A stretch of DNA of 64,000 bases, from the NCBI RefSeq assembly GCF_000315625.1, contig NW_005434604.1, positions 344,278-408,277 on the forward strand, written 5' to 3'. The first letter of the stretch is position 1. Every line of letters begins with the position of its first letter. The position numbers and the translations under genes are program-made. The notes under the pieces are model-generated. The model ran no database searches. It saw nothing but the letters and a program-made list of their open reading frames with translations, and was not told the DNA's origin. Below, in pieces: positions 49,001 through 59,806 of the stretch. The DNA comes from Guillardia theta CCMP2712. Lineage: Eukaryota; Cryptophyceae; Pyrenomonadales; Geminigeraceae.

Positions 49001-50973
49001 ATGAACCTTCGCGAGGTGCTTCTGCTGTCCCTCCAGCTCTTGTAACGTCAGGTCGTGTGACAGCTGAGATGGTCCCTCAACATATGTGAAATCTCGCTCG
49101 CCCTGGGACCCCGCGAAGTTTACGACAAGTTTGCTGGTCTTCTCATGGTTGTTTTCTCGTTGTAGTGTCTTGCAGCCTCCTTCTTCTCAGCTGCTCTATT
49201 TGTTTTTCTCGTCCACTCGATCGTTGCTTTTGTCTGCCTACCTCATCTCAAGCATTTCATTGCCAGGTTGCTACCGCGCAAGTGTTACTGCACAAAGCTG
49301 GGGATACAGTCGCTGCTGCTCTCTTTTCGTGCCTTGCAGGTCTACTACGGATAGATGACGATGACTGAGATTATGACTATGACTATGACTATGACTATGA
49401 CTATGACTATGACTATGACTATGACTATGACTATGACTATGACTATGACTATGACTATGACTATGACTATGACTATGACTATGACTATGACTATGACTAT
49501 GACTATGACTATGACTATGACTATGACTATGACTATGACTATGACTATGACTATGACTATGACTATGACTATGACTATGACTATGACTATGACTATGACT
49601 ATGACTATGACTATGACTATGACTATGACTATGACTATGACTATGACTATGACTATGACTATGACTATGACTATGACTATGACTATGACTATGACTATGA
49701 CTATGACTATGACTATGACTATGACTATGACTATGACTATGACTATGACTATGACTATGACTATGACTATGACTATGACTATGACTATGACTATGACTAT
49801 GACTATGACTATGACTATGACTATGACTAGACTATGACTATGACTATGACTATGACTATGATTGTGACAATGACTATGACTATAATTGTAGTTGTGACTA
49901 TGACTAGACTATGACTGTGACTATAATTATGACTATGACTAGACTATGACTGTGACTATAATTATGACTATGACTAGACTATGACTGTGACTATAATCGA
50001 CTATGACTATGACTATGACTATGGCTATGGCCATGGCTATGACTATGACTATGACTATGACTATGATTGTGAGAAGGGCAAGGAAGGATGTATTGATATT
50101 TTTCATTGACATGTTGCAGGGTTGACCTTCCTGATCGGATCGGAAGAGCCGATTATGGGAATCCTTGCAGAAGTGAGGTTTTTGTTCACACTGTGCGTCT
50201 GCTGAACCTTATCCTCCTTGTCTGTCTGCCTCTTATTTTCTGCTTCTGATCACCTTCACTGGGCAGGTGAACAAACAGGAGGGAGCGCACGTGTCGATAG
50301 AACAGTTCCTGGACGTTTGGCTTGAGACTTGGGACGCGTGCTTGACGCTCGAGCGCCGAAGGGTACACCCCTTGCACTTGTCATCTGTCAGGTACACTTA
50401 ACGTCCGGCAGATCAACTGCCTGGGTCTCGCCCGGCTTCTCGGCTGTGGCTCGCCTCCTTTCGCGCAGAGGGTCTCAGTGATCCTCAACTTCTTCGTCGA
50501 CTTTAATGGAGAGGAGCTCGTCGAGGATGACAAAACCTCCTCCTCAAGCTCCTCTCCTGTTCAGCGCTGTCGCAAGCAGCTGTAAGGTCCTGCTTGTGTC
50601 TGTCCCCTCCCTCACGCGTTCTCTCTCCTATTCCTCTTGGCAGATGGAAAAGTTGCTATGCACAGGCGGGAGGGCTTGCTGCCTTCTTTCGTAGCATGAT
50701 GGAGCAGGTGATAGTTGCAGCCCTTGGCCTTGTTTCATTCGTTTGCAGGGGAGGATGAGCGCCCTGAGTAAGTACGGGGAGGAGGGGAGAGCATTCTTTG
50801 ACCAGAACCTCAAGTGAGTTTTCCCTTGTCCTGTGCTTCCTCCTGAAACTTTTACAGCTTGATTGACCCGCAACTGATGTTGCAACTAGCATAGGGAGCT
50901 AACGGCCTGCCATGAAGCTGTTCTGTCGCATTCCTCATGCCATCACTGTCTAGATCACACAACGTCCCTCTGA
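46044..50973 (+). CDS. Importin-11-like karyopherin beta, multi-exon
   Basis: Karyopherin-beta proteins carry cargo through nuclear pores. The 5' exon (46044 to about 47805) encodes the importin-beta N-terminal arrangement: ARGDVGAQVRWLAMMYLKNQ, VHRFWVKRSGIPYEIEAAEK and NQSALIVAKISRFDFPKVWP, the pattern of importin-11 (LKN...W, then the isoleucine-rich region ending WPEL). HEAT-like helices follow. Downstream small exons read VSSAEDSLEVKNVAVSMLRG, HVILDSANEDVMSANPDI, STASSVEKHISLFARIL, VATAQVLLHKAGDTVAAALF, SIEQFLDVWLETWDACLTLE, INCLGLARLLGCGSPPFAQR and ALSKYGEEGRAFFDQNLKE. The end is TTSL with the stop at 50971-50973. A hexanucleotide VNTR fills one intron. The exon plan in 48250-49100 is approximate. 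Importin-11 is the best fit, other large karyopherins cannot be excluded. Confidence 0.85.
49369..50070. repeat. (GACTAT)n hexanucleotide VNTR in an importin intron
   Basis: About 76 perfect GACTAT copies (to about 49829) followed by about 240 nt of degenerate copies with variants (gactag, gactgtgactataatt, ggctatggcc). The array occupies most of the intron between the exon ending FSCLAG and the exon starting VDLPDRIGRADYG. Confidence 0.97.
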
Positions 50974-51596
50974 TGAAGCGACAAGACACACGTCACACGC
51001 CCCTCGCCCCCCTCCCCTCCTGCAAGGCATCAATTCTTCTTCTAGGCGCATCTCCTGGGGAAGCAGGGGGTTGGTGATGTGGGCCCAACCCTCAGCTCCT
51101 TCCCGCCTTTTTCGCCTCCCATGGTTCCTTAAGTGTTTGATTAACCCTCATTCCTGCTGTCCGCCCTTCCTCTAATCCCAGCGTCCTACTGCTGCCCGCA
51201 AATTCTTGATCAGGAAATTCGTAGCGTTTCAAAGACTGAGTCTCACAGCTGAGTGATACATGAAACAAACTATTTCTTTGAAAGACTTAGGCCTGAGCTA
51301 CAAAGTTCATCCCACAACGATACTACAAGAGCCAGGGCTATAACGAACGCGGGCCAAGAGTCAAGGTGAGAAAACGCATGTGCTTTGATAACAACAGAGT
51401 TCTTCAACGACTAGAATTAGAACGAATTGAATCCTGGTAAACAATAGATGTGGTGGATCTTGGATAACCGAAAAAACGAAATTCCAACATACCAGACAGA
51501 AGAGAACAGAAAGAAGACGATCTGATCATAGTAATCACACTAAAGAGCCCGAGCATTGCTGAAGGCAACTAGGGCAGCTACAAGTACGCATGATGC
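50974..51596. other. Intergenic up to the left edge of the tandem array
   Basis: Holds the importin 3' UTR. No gene is supported. Homology to the later array copies begins at about 51597 (ctaggggca-cggggacgatagc), so this is the unique flank next to the array. Confidence 0.6.
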
Positions 51597-51939
51597 TCTA
51601 GGGGCACGGGGACGATAGCACAAGCTCCAGGCCACAGCCGGTCCCGTCAGCCTCTGCAGCTGCGTGAGTGTGCTTGTGCCATTCTCAGCTTCAAGACAGA
51701 TCCTACAGACGAGGCGCCTGCTCGAGGCGGGGACATGAGACGTACGCCAATAGGCCAAGGCAGGCGTGAGATGCAGGAGTCTGCATGTATATACATCACT
51801 CGCGACAAACTGCTCCCTGTACACACTGCGAGCTCGGTGCTGTCCGGGGGTAAGAAGGATGCAGGTGCAGGCGACTGCGACAGTGGAATGGCCCCTGGGG
51901 CTGCTGCTACGGACTGGCCGCTGCTCTCCGCTGTGGTTG

Positions 51940-52648
51940 TCATCGCATGACGTGCCGCAGAGCCTCGCCCCAAAGCTCCTCCCTTGACATGTGGATGGGT
52001 CGGGGCAGCCCCGCTCCCTCGCTCCAGCTGCTGTATGCAATGCCTATCGATGCCCGAGCCTNNNNNNNNNNNNNNNNNNNNNNNNNNNNNNNNNNNNNNN
52101 NNNNNNNNNNNNNNNNNNNNNNNNNNNNNNNNNNNNNNNNNNNNNNNNNNNNNNNNNNNNNCGTCCTCTTCGCTCTCGTCCTCGTCCTCCCGCTCGTCGC
52201 CTTCTGACGACGACGATGCACCTTGCCGTACGCAGAGCTCCTGCCTGCCAGCTTGATGGCTGTCACTGGGCCGGTCAGTCCTGTCTCGGGCTTGCTCGTC
52301 TACTCTACTGGCTGCCATGCTTATCTGACCTGCCCCGATCTTTGCTCTCCGCTTCTTCGAGTCCTTGGACCCTCGAGGCCTCCCCGCCTTCCCGCATGGC
52401 TTCCGCCTCCTCGCGTAGTCCTCCCGCTCCTCCTCCGTCCATAGCGCCTCCGTCACGTTCCACCATGTCCGCCGGTTCCAGATGTCTCGGATGGCCTTGG
52501 CCGTAACGCCGTGCTTGAGGCCTACCGAGGCGCTTGCGGCGGTCTTGATTTTCTTATCGTTTGTGCGGAGCTTGTAGATCTCGACGATGGTGTCGCGGGA
52601 GAGCACTCCTCGAGTACGGAAGCAGTCGTGGTCAGGGGAGTACTTCAT
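51940..52648 (-). CDS. Gene A copy 1: HTH-like plus AT-hook protein, interrupted by a gap
   Basis: Same gene as the complete copy at 56689-57342. It starts MKYSPDHDCFRTRG and ends with REELWGEALRHVMR. A 100-N placeholder at 52062-52161 lies in the acidic region and puts the two halves in different apparent frames. In copy 2 the same interval is 45 nt, a whole number of codons, so the gene is probably intact. Nucleotide differences from copy 2 are very few. Confidence 0.8.
52062..52161. other. Assembly gap (100 N), true size probably 45 nt
   Basis: The flanks match 56810 and 56856 in copy 2, where 45 nt separate them. This is a placeholder gap in near-identical repeats. Confidence 0.95.
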
Positions 52649-53258
52649 GCTGGCTACAAAGCCGGCACGGACGACGAGGTGATACGGCGGGAAGGATCAC
52701 CGAGAGGGGTCGACTAGCCAGCCCGGCAAAGGAGATCGCCTGAAGCTTGAGGGGGCCATGCTCGGCAAGCAGAGAAGAGCTTAGGGCGAGGGCGAGGGAT
52801 GGCTAAGCTGGACGACAAAGCAAGCGGAGTCTTAGATGAGACAACAGTGATGGTCAAGAATAGACTCAACGATCGGATGGAAGTGCTGGGCGTTGGCTCA
52901 AGAGCATGGCGGACGGGAGCAAGATGAGAAGGGACGACAGGTCAGATGAGAAGCAAAGCGGATAAGGCAGAAAGCAAGAGAAGGCGAGGAGGAAGGGACG
53001 GACGGACGGACGCGGAGAACGACGAGCAGGGGAGAGTCTGGCCGGAATCTTTCTTGGGCAAGGGGGGCATGGAAAAGGTAATGCGCACACATTTGGACCA
53101 AGCATGGCAGGAGACGCCACACGAGAGGTGGACAGGAAAGCCCGGGATGCTGCCAGGTTGCTGAGCATGCGAAGGAGACAGCGAGACAGGAGACTAGAGA
53201 CTAGGGCGCGAGCCAGAGAGACAGGGCCTATCGAGACCATTATCTGCAGAAGGGATCA

Positions 53259-53680
53259 GCGAGGAGGCGGAAGCCATGCGGGAAGGCGGGGAGGCCTCGA
53301 GGGTCCAAGGACTCGAAGCCTCGCAAGTCAAGGCGAAAGCAGGTAGAGCCCGACCAGGCGGAGGGACAAGTCAAAGCTCAGGAGAGCGAGAAGAGCGAGA
53401 GAAAGGGGGATTAGTGGATACTGGCTAGCATTGAGGAGGTGAGAGAGTGGTGCCACCAGCAGGTGCCTAGAGACCAGGGCACTACAGCATAGGTGACGAC
53501 CTTTGATTGCCGCAGGTTGACGAGGAAGAGGAAAAAGCGCACGAGCGGGTCGTAGGAGCCAGCAGCACGACCAAAGCCATAGGGCTGAACGCCACCCTCG
53601 CGGGACTGAGGCTGAGTCGAGCGATCCATCTCTGCAGGGAGGAGCTGATGAGAGAGGCGCTGGAGCATGTGACACGATGA
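53259..53680 (+). pseudogene. Gene B copy 1, 5'-truncated remnant
   Basis: Homology to the complete gene B starts inside its codons for the AT-hook region (gcgaggaggcgg, equivalent to 60041) and runs to its stop (53678-53680). The start codon and HTH-like half are missing. They were removed with most of the A-B spacer. A further block near 53403-53432 (aaagggggattagtgg) replaces sequence present in B copy 2 and brings in stops. Exon 2, with LRLSRAIHLCREELMREALE, is intact. It probably makes no protein. Confidence 0.85.
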
Positions 53681-56600
53681 GGAACCAAGAAGCGACGCGA
53701 GGGACAAGGAGCTTGTCGGACGGATTGTCTGAGCGTAGAAGTCGCATCTATTTGGGCGCGGGGTGACGAGGCCTTGCTGGAGCTTGTATTCATGCATATG
53801 GGATATATGCTACCATAGGGCAAGCGTTTTGTAGATCCATCGGCTTCGGTATACTACAGTTGCGACGACCAGACGACGGGTGTAAGGATGACTTTGACAC
53901 GTGACATGGACGCCTGCATGCGTTGCTTGCGATGATTGCGGGGACGGGAAGCGCTTTGTACTAGCGAGAAGTGCAAGGCGACGGGCTGGCTGAAGGGAGA
54001 GGAGCAAACGGCGGCAGAGGGGCAGGTAGACCAAAGACAGCTTCTTGTCGAGAGATGACTCATGGAACCAAGCGCCGCCATGCTGCCAGGAGACATCATC
54101 ATTCAAACACATAAACACATATACCTTGCCTTCTATTACACATTATACCTTCCATGGAGTGGCCTATTCAAGGGCTCGTTCCTCGATTTCAAGGCAGGCA
54201 AGGGAGATCGGTCGAGCGCATTTGGGTCCCCCAATGAACACACATCGTCAGCTGTGCCATGCTCATAGGGCATGCTTGGCAACCATCAGTATGACAGATG
54301 AAGAGAACACGCGGTTGCGTAGCTATCTGCCGCCCACGCGAGTACGGCCCGGCAAGTATCAAATCACTCCAGGCGCAGGCAAGAAGGCGAGACTGGCCTG
54401 ACTAGGCAGAAGCATCCGTGTGATATCGCTGATCCGCTCAGGGCACAGTCTGGGCGCTTGCGATATGCGTCCAGATGATCGAGGTCGATCCGACAGGAGT
54501 TGCAGCAGGAAACGCTTGGCGTACGTCGGTCTGGGATGCTTGTTTTTGCGTGGTGACATGGCAGACGTTTGCCGTGACAGACGCTGCATATGGTCAGGTG
54601 AGCGTATAGAGTAATACTCCTGCAGGCTTCAGGCGCCTCACGCTCCTTCGACCTACTCGCTTACACCCTGCACAAGCGCTGGCAGCTTCTGTTTGCGTTT
54701 GACGCTGTACGGAGCCTTGCCGGTCGTGAGTGCTTCATGTATCCACGAGCAGCACGGAGGCTGATGGCGATGAGAGGAGGCTTGGAGGTCGAGGGGAAGG
54801 GGCCGTCCCTCTCCGTCTCCCGCATCCTCATCGTCTCCTCCGTGTCGCATGCTACTGGTCCTTGCTAGTCGCCATGAAGGCCGGGAAAGGAAGATGGGGG
54901 CGCATCTTGGTGGGGGCAGGGGGGGTGGGGGTGGAAGTTTAAAAGCCGATTGTTTTTTAAAACCGAGCGAAATCGTGGAGCCTGAGAACAGACATGAAGG
55001 CGAGGGCACTCAGAGGGAAGAGGAAGGGAGGGAGGCTTGGAGGAGAGAGGGAGAGGCTCGGGACGAGTCTGAGACCAAGCGCGGTCTGTGAGATGATGAT
55101 GGGCGTACTCAAAACAGCAGAGATGTCACGGGAAGGCACACTGATGCCTGTCACAGGAAGGATAGGGTCTACGGTACAGGAAGGATAGGCTTATGCTGAT
55201 ATAGGACATGAAAGCAAACCATACAGCTGCTGAGGCCAAACATACAGCTGCGGAGGCAAAACATACAGCAGCAGTTATGTACAGAGGCAGCCATGTTGAT
55301 CGAACGATGGAGATACATCCAGGAAGAAGAGTGAGTACCAGGGCATATCAAGAGCAGGAGCTTAGTGGAGACACACTTGAGGAGCAAGGGAGTCAGTGGG
55401 GAAGCTGCGGATGAGGAGAGGTAGCCGGATGGATAGGCAGTGCAAAGCAAGATGACATCTGTTTGCAGCGACAGCACAAGCAAGGTTGAAAGGGTTCACA
55501 AGGAGGGAGGGAGGGAGGGAGGGAGGGTGATAGAGAGGGAAAGGGAGGCTGAGAACTTGTCCCAGGCTCACTGCTGGATGAGCTTGGCAACCAGAGATCC
55601 TGACGATGCACCTTGCCGTACTCAGAGCTCCTGGCTTCCAGCTTGATGGCGGGATGCACAGGAAGGCGTCGGAGTCGAGGAGATCAGGGCATGGCATGAA
55701 CAAGCAGGGCATGGTCGCAGAGAGGCAGCGGATGAGATCCGACGGGGTGAGCTGCGAGACATTTGCTCCAAACCATGGACTGACAGAAGAAGGGGGGCGA
55801 GTAGAAAGCATCCTATTTGATACGGAGCGATCAAGAGAAAATAGGCTGGGCCGAGCAAGTGCGTCGTTAGATCAGTGTCGATGATCAGAGCAAACCCAGC
55901 AGGCCGCATCTTTGGCTACGGCCCATGCTAGAAAAGGCGACTTTACGCAGGCTGCGAGGCCCAGGCCCGCGGTCCTGCGATCCTACGATCCCGCACCTGT
56001 CCACGACCAAAGTCCAGACGGATCAGGGAATGACGACCGGGATGGATCAACAGGCGCCGCAGGAAGGCGCTTTCTCCTGGCTGGTAGCACCAGTAAGATC
56101 ATCATCAGCCTATTGATTCCTCTTCTTTGTCGATGCCGGTAAGGCTTGGCCGGACCTGGAGTCACGGACGGAGAGGCTGGAGATAGGTGAGGGTATCTGT
56201 ATGCGAGCCATCAGGACGAGAGTCTTGGCACGCGTGCACAGCTTCCCGTGCGGTGTAAGGCGTTCAGGAGGCGAACCGCAGATCGAGCTGGTCTAGGGGC
56301 AAGGGGACGATAGCACAAGCTCCAGGCCTAAGGATTTCTGTGATCTTGAGTCCTTTTACCCCAGGCCTGGTGAAGGCTGGACACAGCCGGTCCCGTCAGC
56401 CTCTGCAGCTGCGTGAGTGTGCTTGTGCCATTCTCAGCTTCAAGACAGATCCTACAGACGAGGCGCCTGCTCGAGGCGGGGACATGAGACGTACGCCAAT
56501 AGGCCAAGGCAGGCGTGAGATGCAGGAGTCTGCATGTATATACATCACTCGCGACAAACTGCTCCCTGTACACACTGCGAGCTCGGTGCTGTCCGGGGGT

Positions 56601-56688
56601 AAGAAGGATGCAGGTGCAGGCGACTGCGACAGTGGAATGGCCCCTGGGGCTGCTGCTACGGACTGGCCGCTGCTCTCCGCTGTGGTTG
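53681..56688. other. Array unit DNA between B copy 1 and A copy 2; no secure gene
   Basis: Repeated at about 60463-63481. The open stretches have no family features: MTDEENTRLRSYLPPTRV (from about 54292), FDLLAYTLHKRWQLLFAFDA (about 54644-54703) and HTAAEAKHTAAEAK from a 21-bp triplicate (about 55217-55275). They may be exons of a third gene or chance frames. A GGGA microsatellite lies at about 55501-55528. A 50-bp fragment resembling part of gene A lies at about 55599-55650. Confidence 0.5.
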
Positions 56689-57342
56689 TCATCGCATGAC
56701 GTGCCGCAGAGCCTCGCCCCAAAGCTCCTCCCTTGACATGTGGATGGGTCGGGGCAGCCCCGCTCCCTCGCTCCAGCTGCTGTATGCGATGCCTATCGAT
56801 GCCCGAGCCTCGTCGTCATCCCCACGACTTGTGCTCTTCTTGTCTTCGCCTTCCGCGTCCTCTTCGCTCTCGTCCTCGTCCTCCCGCTCGTCGCCTTCTG
56901 ACGACGACGATGCACCTTGCCGTACGCAGAGCTCCTGCCTGCCAGCTTGATGGCTGTCACTGGGCCGGTCAGTCCTGTCTCGGGCTTGCTCGTCTACTCT
57001 ACTGGCTGCCATGCTTATCTGACCTGCCCCGATCTTTGCTCTCCGCTTCTTCGAGTCCTTGGACCCTCGAGGCCTCCCCGCCTTCCCGCATGGCTTCCGC
57101 CTCCTCGCGTAGTCCTCCCGCTCCTCCTCCGTCCATAGCGCCTCCGTCACGTTCCACCATGTCCGCCGGTTCCAGATGTCTCTGATGGCCTTGGCCGTAA
57201 CGCCGTGCTTGAGGCCTACCGAGGCGCTTGCGGCGGTCTTGATTTTCTTATCGTTTGTGCGGAGCTTGTAGATCTCGACGATGGTGTCGCGGGAGAGCAC
57301 TCCTCGAGTACGGAAGCAGTCGTGGTCAGGGGAGTACTTCAT
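56689..57342 (-). CDS. Gene A copy 2: HTH-like plus AT-hook DNA-binding protein, 217 aa
   Basis: Residues 15-75 form a helical module (RDTIVEIYKLR, ASVGLKHGVTAKAIRDIWNR, RTWWNVTEALW) whose middle looks like a helix-turn-helix: a helix, a turn at HGVT, then a recognition-type helix. It is followed by KAGRPRGSKDSK, an AT-hook (GRP core flanked by basic residues) that binds the minor groove of AT-rich DNA. The second half is disordered and acidic (EGDEREDEDESEEDAEGEDK). It ends in a short helix, SREELWGEALRHVMR. A nuclear, DNA-binding role is inferred. The family is not named with confidence, though similar IRDIWNRRTW proteins are, from memory, multicopy in several protists. It is divergent from gene B, whose 5' half is nearly identical. 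Confidence 0.82.
   Translation of the reverse strand: MKYSPDHDCFRTRGVLSRDTIVEIYKLRTNDKKIKTAASASVGLKHGVTAKAIRDIWNRRTWWNVTEALWTEEEREDYARRRKPCGKAGRPRGSKDSKKRRAKIGAGQISMAASRVDEQARDRTDRPSDSHQAGRQELCVRQGASSSSEGDEREDEDESEEDAEGEDKKSTSRGDDDEARASIGIAYSSWSEGAGLPRPIHMSREELWGEALRHVMR
57049..57332. repeat. Left arm of a ~284-bp inverted repeat (5' half of gene A)
   Basis: The reverse complement of this segment matches 59817-60101 with apparently one or two mismatches, including at silent positions. It covers codons for the HTH-like and AT-hook parts of genes A and B. Confidence 0.92.
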
Positions 57343-59806
57343 GCTGGCTGCAAAGTCGGCACGGACGACGAGGTGATACGGCGGGAAGGATCACCGAGAG
57401 GGGTCGACTAGCCAGCCCGGCAAAGGAGATCGCCTGAAGCTTGAGGGGGCCACGCTCGGCAAGCAGAGAAGAGCTTAGGGCGAGGGCGAGGGATGGCTAA
57501 GCTGGACGACAAAGCAAGCGGAGTCTTAGATGAGACAACAGTGATGGTCAAGAATAGACTCAACGATCGGATGGAAGTGCTGGGCGTTGGCTCAAGAGCA
57601 TGGCGGACGGGAGCAAGATGAGAAGGGACGACAGGTCAGATGAGAAGCAAAGCGGATAAGGCAGAAAGCAAGAGAAGGCGAGGAGGAAGGGACGGACGGA
57701 CGGACGCGGAGAGCGACGAGCAGGGGAGACTCTGGCCGGAATCTTTCTTGGGCAAGGGGGGCATGGAAAGGGTAGGGTGGTATTCGGCTGTGGACTGCTA
57801 GAAAGGCAGGGGTGGGGTCCCGCACAAATGCGCACGCATTTGGACCAAGCATGGCAGGGGACGCCACACGAGAGGTGGACAGAAAAGCCCGGGATGCTGC
57901 CAGGTTGCTGAGCATGCGAAGGAGACAGCGAGACAGGAGACTAGAGACTAGGGCGCGAGGCCGAGAGACAGGGCCTATCGAGACCATGATCTGCAGAAGG
58001 GATCAGCTGCGGTGGGTGCGACTAGGGTGAGGGTAGGTAAGGATGCGTGCCGTGACGAGGGTAAGCCTGAGACAGCCTGGAGCAGGCAGACGGTGTGTTG
58101 GAAGGCGGACGACAGCGCTCGAGACCAGCGACCAGCTCACTGCGAGGCTGCAGCGCGAGGGTTTGACTTGAGCAACAATGACTTCGAGGCTTTGTAAAGG
58201 GGTGGGTGCGGGTCGTTTCAGCGCAGCGGATCCAACGCCGCTTAGAGCAGGAGGCGCCTCGCTGTTTGCTGCAGCTTGCTGCTCAGCATCGCATTCGCGG
58301 GTTGCTGCCATACCGTACTGCTCTCTGGTTGCTGAGGGCCTGTGTGATTGTGGGAGCTCGATAACAAGGCCGAAGCAACCGCTACGGAAGGCTGCGACCG
58401 ATGCCAAGCGATGTACTGCCAGCACATGGATGCCCATATATAAACCCTCGAACACAGAACACTACAAGGACGGCAAGAGATGAGCAGGCTGACTCGCCGA
58501 GTGACCGCCTTGACTATTGAGGTCTCACGATACCCGAGCATACGAAGAGAGAGGTAGCTTGCACACAGCCGGCATAGATGGGTATAGGGCCATACCGGGT
58601 TGCAAGACTGTAAGAGGAGGATAGAGAGCGGGCGGGGCGGCAAACGAGGAGAAACGAGAGGATGTCTCACAGCAGGGAAGATGGATCAAGGATGAAAGAC
58701 GATGACAGTGGAGAGGGACAGCAAACGGCAGTGAGAATCAAAGTGGGGTAGGGCGGAGTATACCAGCCAGACGATGGCAACCTACAGGACAAGAAGCAAG
58801 AGTGGAAATAAGGGATGGAGTGATACAAGGAGGGAGGGCGTCAAAAGGAGAGAGAAACCTCTCCACCTGAACCCTTCGTCCTACAGTTAGCAACAACGAG
58901 CTGGCCATGGCAGAGCGGAGACGTGTAAGAGTCGCTTGGTCGGTCTGGACTTGTATGGCCTGTACTGTCCAGTCTATCCATCCTCAAGGCAAGCTGTCAG
59001 CTACGTGTGGACGAGCATAACTCGCCGTACAGCATGTCGAAAGGATGCTCAGACCGGATGTGCATATACGATGCAGGGTATGCACTTTACCACCATCGTC
59101 ACGATACACTTCTTGCATATCTCAAGTCATCGCAGACGCCTTTCAGCTCTGATTCCAGTGGCCGTGCCCTCCACGGGTGGGTTCGTAGGGTGGAACACTT
59201 GATTCTGGTACTCGAGAGCATGTTCAGATGATACATATCGACCACCAGAGTCCCAAAGGTCGGCACATGCTCGCTCATTGCTGCTAAAGAGCAGACACGT
59301 CATCGTTTCAATGCCAACACAAACAGAACGGTCGTCAACACAGAACCTCTGATCTGCAGATGGCAGTCTGATATCGTTTGCTGATCAAGCCCTCGCTCAA
59401 AGCCCTGTAGCCATCAGAGCGCAGATGACAGATCGACTGGCCGTGCACGAGATCTCAGCTCATCGATGCATGCAGCTTGATGCCCAACTCCGGCAGCTTC
59501 CAAGCCAGCAGCTTCTCCTGCCCCCGGCATGTCTCCGTGTCGCCCTCCTGGTTCTCCTCCCGTACAAAATTAACTAATACATCGTTGATGTTCTAATCGT
59601 AAAATATGCCCCCTGCCCCCCCCCCCCCCTACAAGACACTCCTCGGCTCTCTCCATGGTTGCCACAAGAGAATATGGCAGCAAGCATGCTGAACTCCAAG
59701 GAGAAAGCAAGGCGCCAGATCACAGTAGTGCTGTGTCAAGATACCTGAAATGACAATGCGGCCATGAGCTCAAAGCAGAGTCTATCAATTAGCTCTGCGC
59801 GTTCTC
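57343..59806. other. Spacer between divergent genes A2 and B2; probable promoters, no secure gene
   Basis: About 2.46 kb between the two start codons. It contains a GACG repeat (about 57691-57710), a poly-C run (about 59618-59628) and only short frames without features. Both 5' UTRs and promoters should lie here. Most of it (58008-60042) is absent from the first unit. Confidence 0.55.

Noticed and set aside
49355-49837. Open frame encoding a long Met-Thr repeat
   Set aside because: It is a by-product of the GACTAT array in an importin intron.
51540-52506. Several Arg/Ser/Pro-rich plus- and minus-strand frames over gene A
   Set aside because: They are shadows of gene A in other frames and recur with each array copy.
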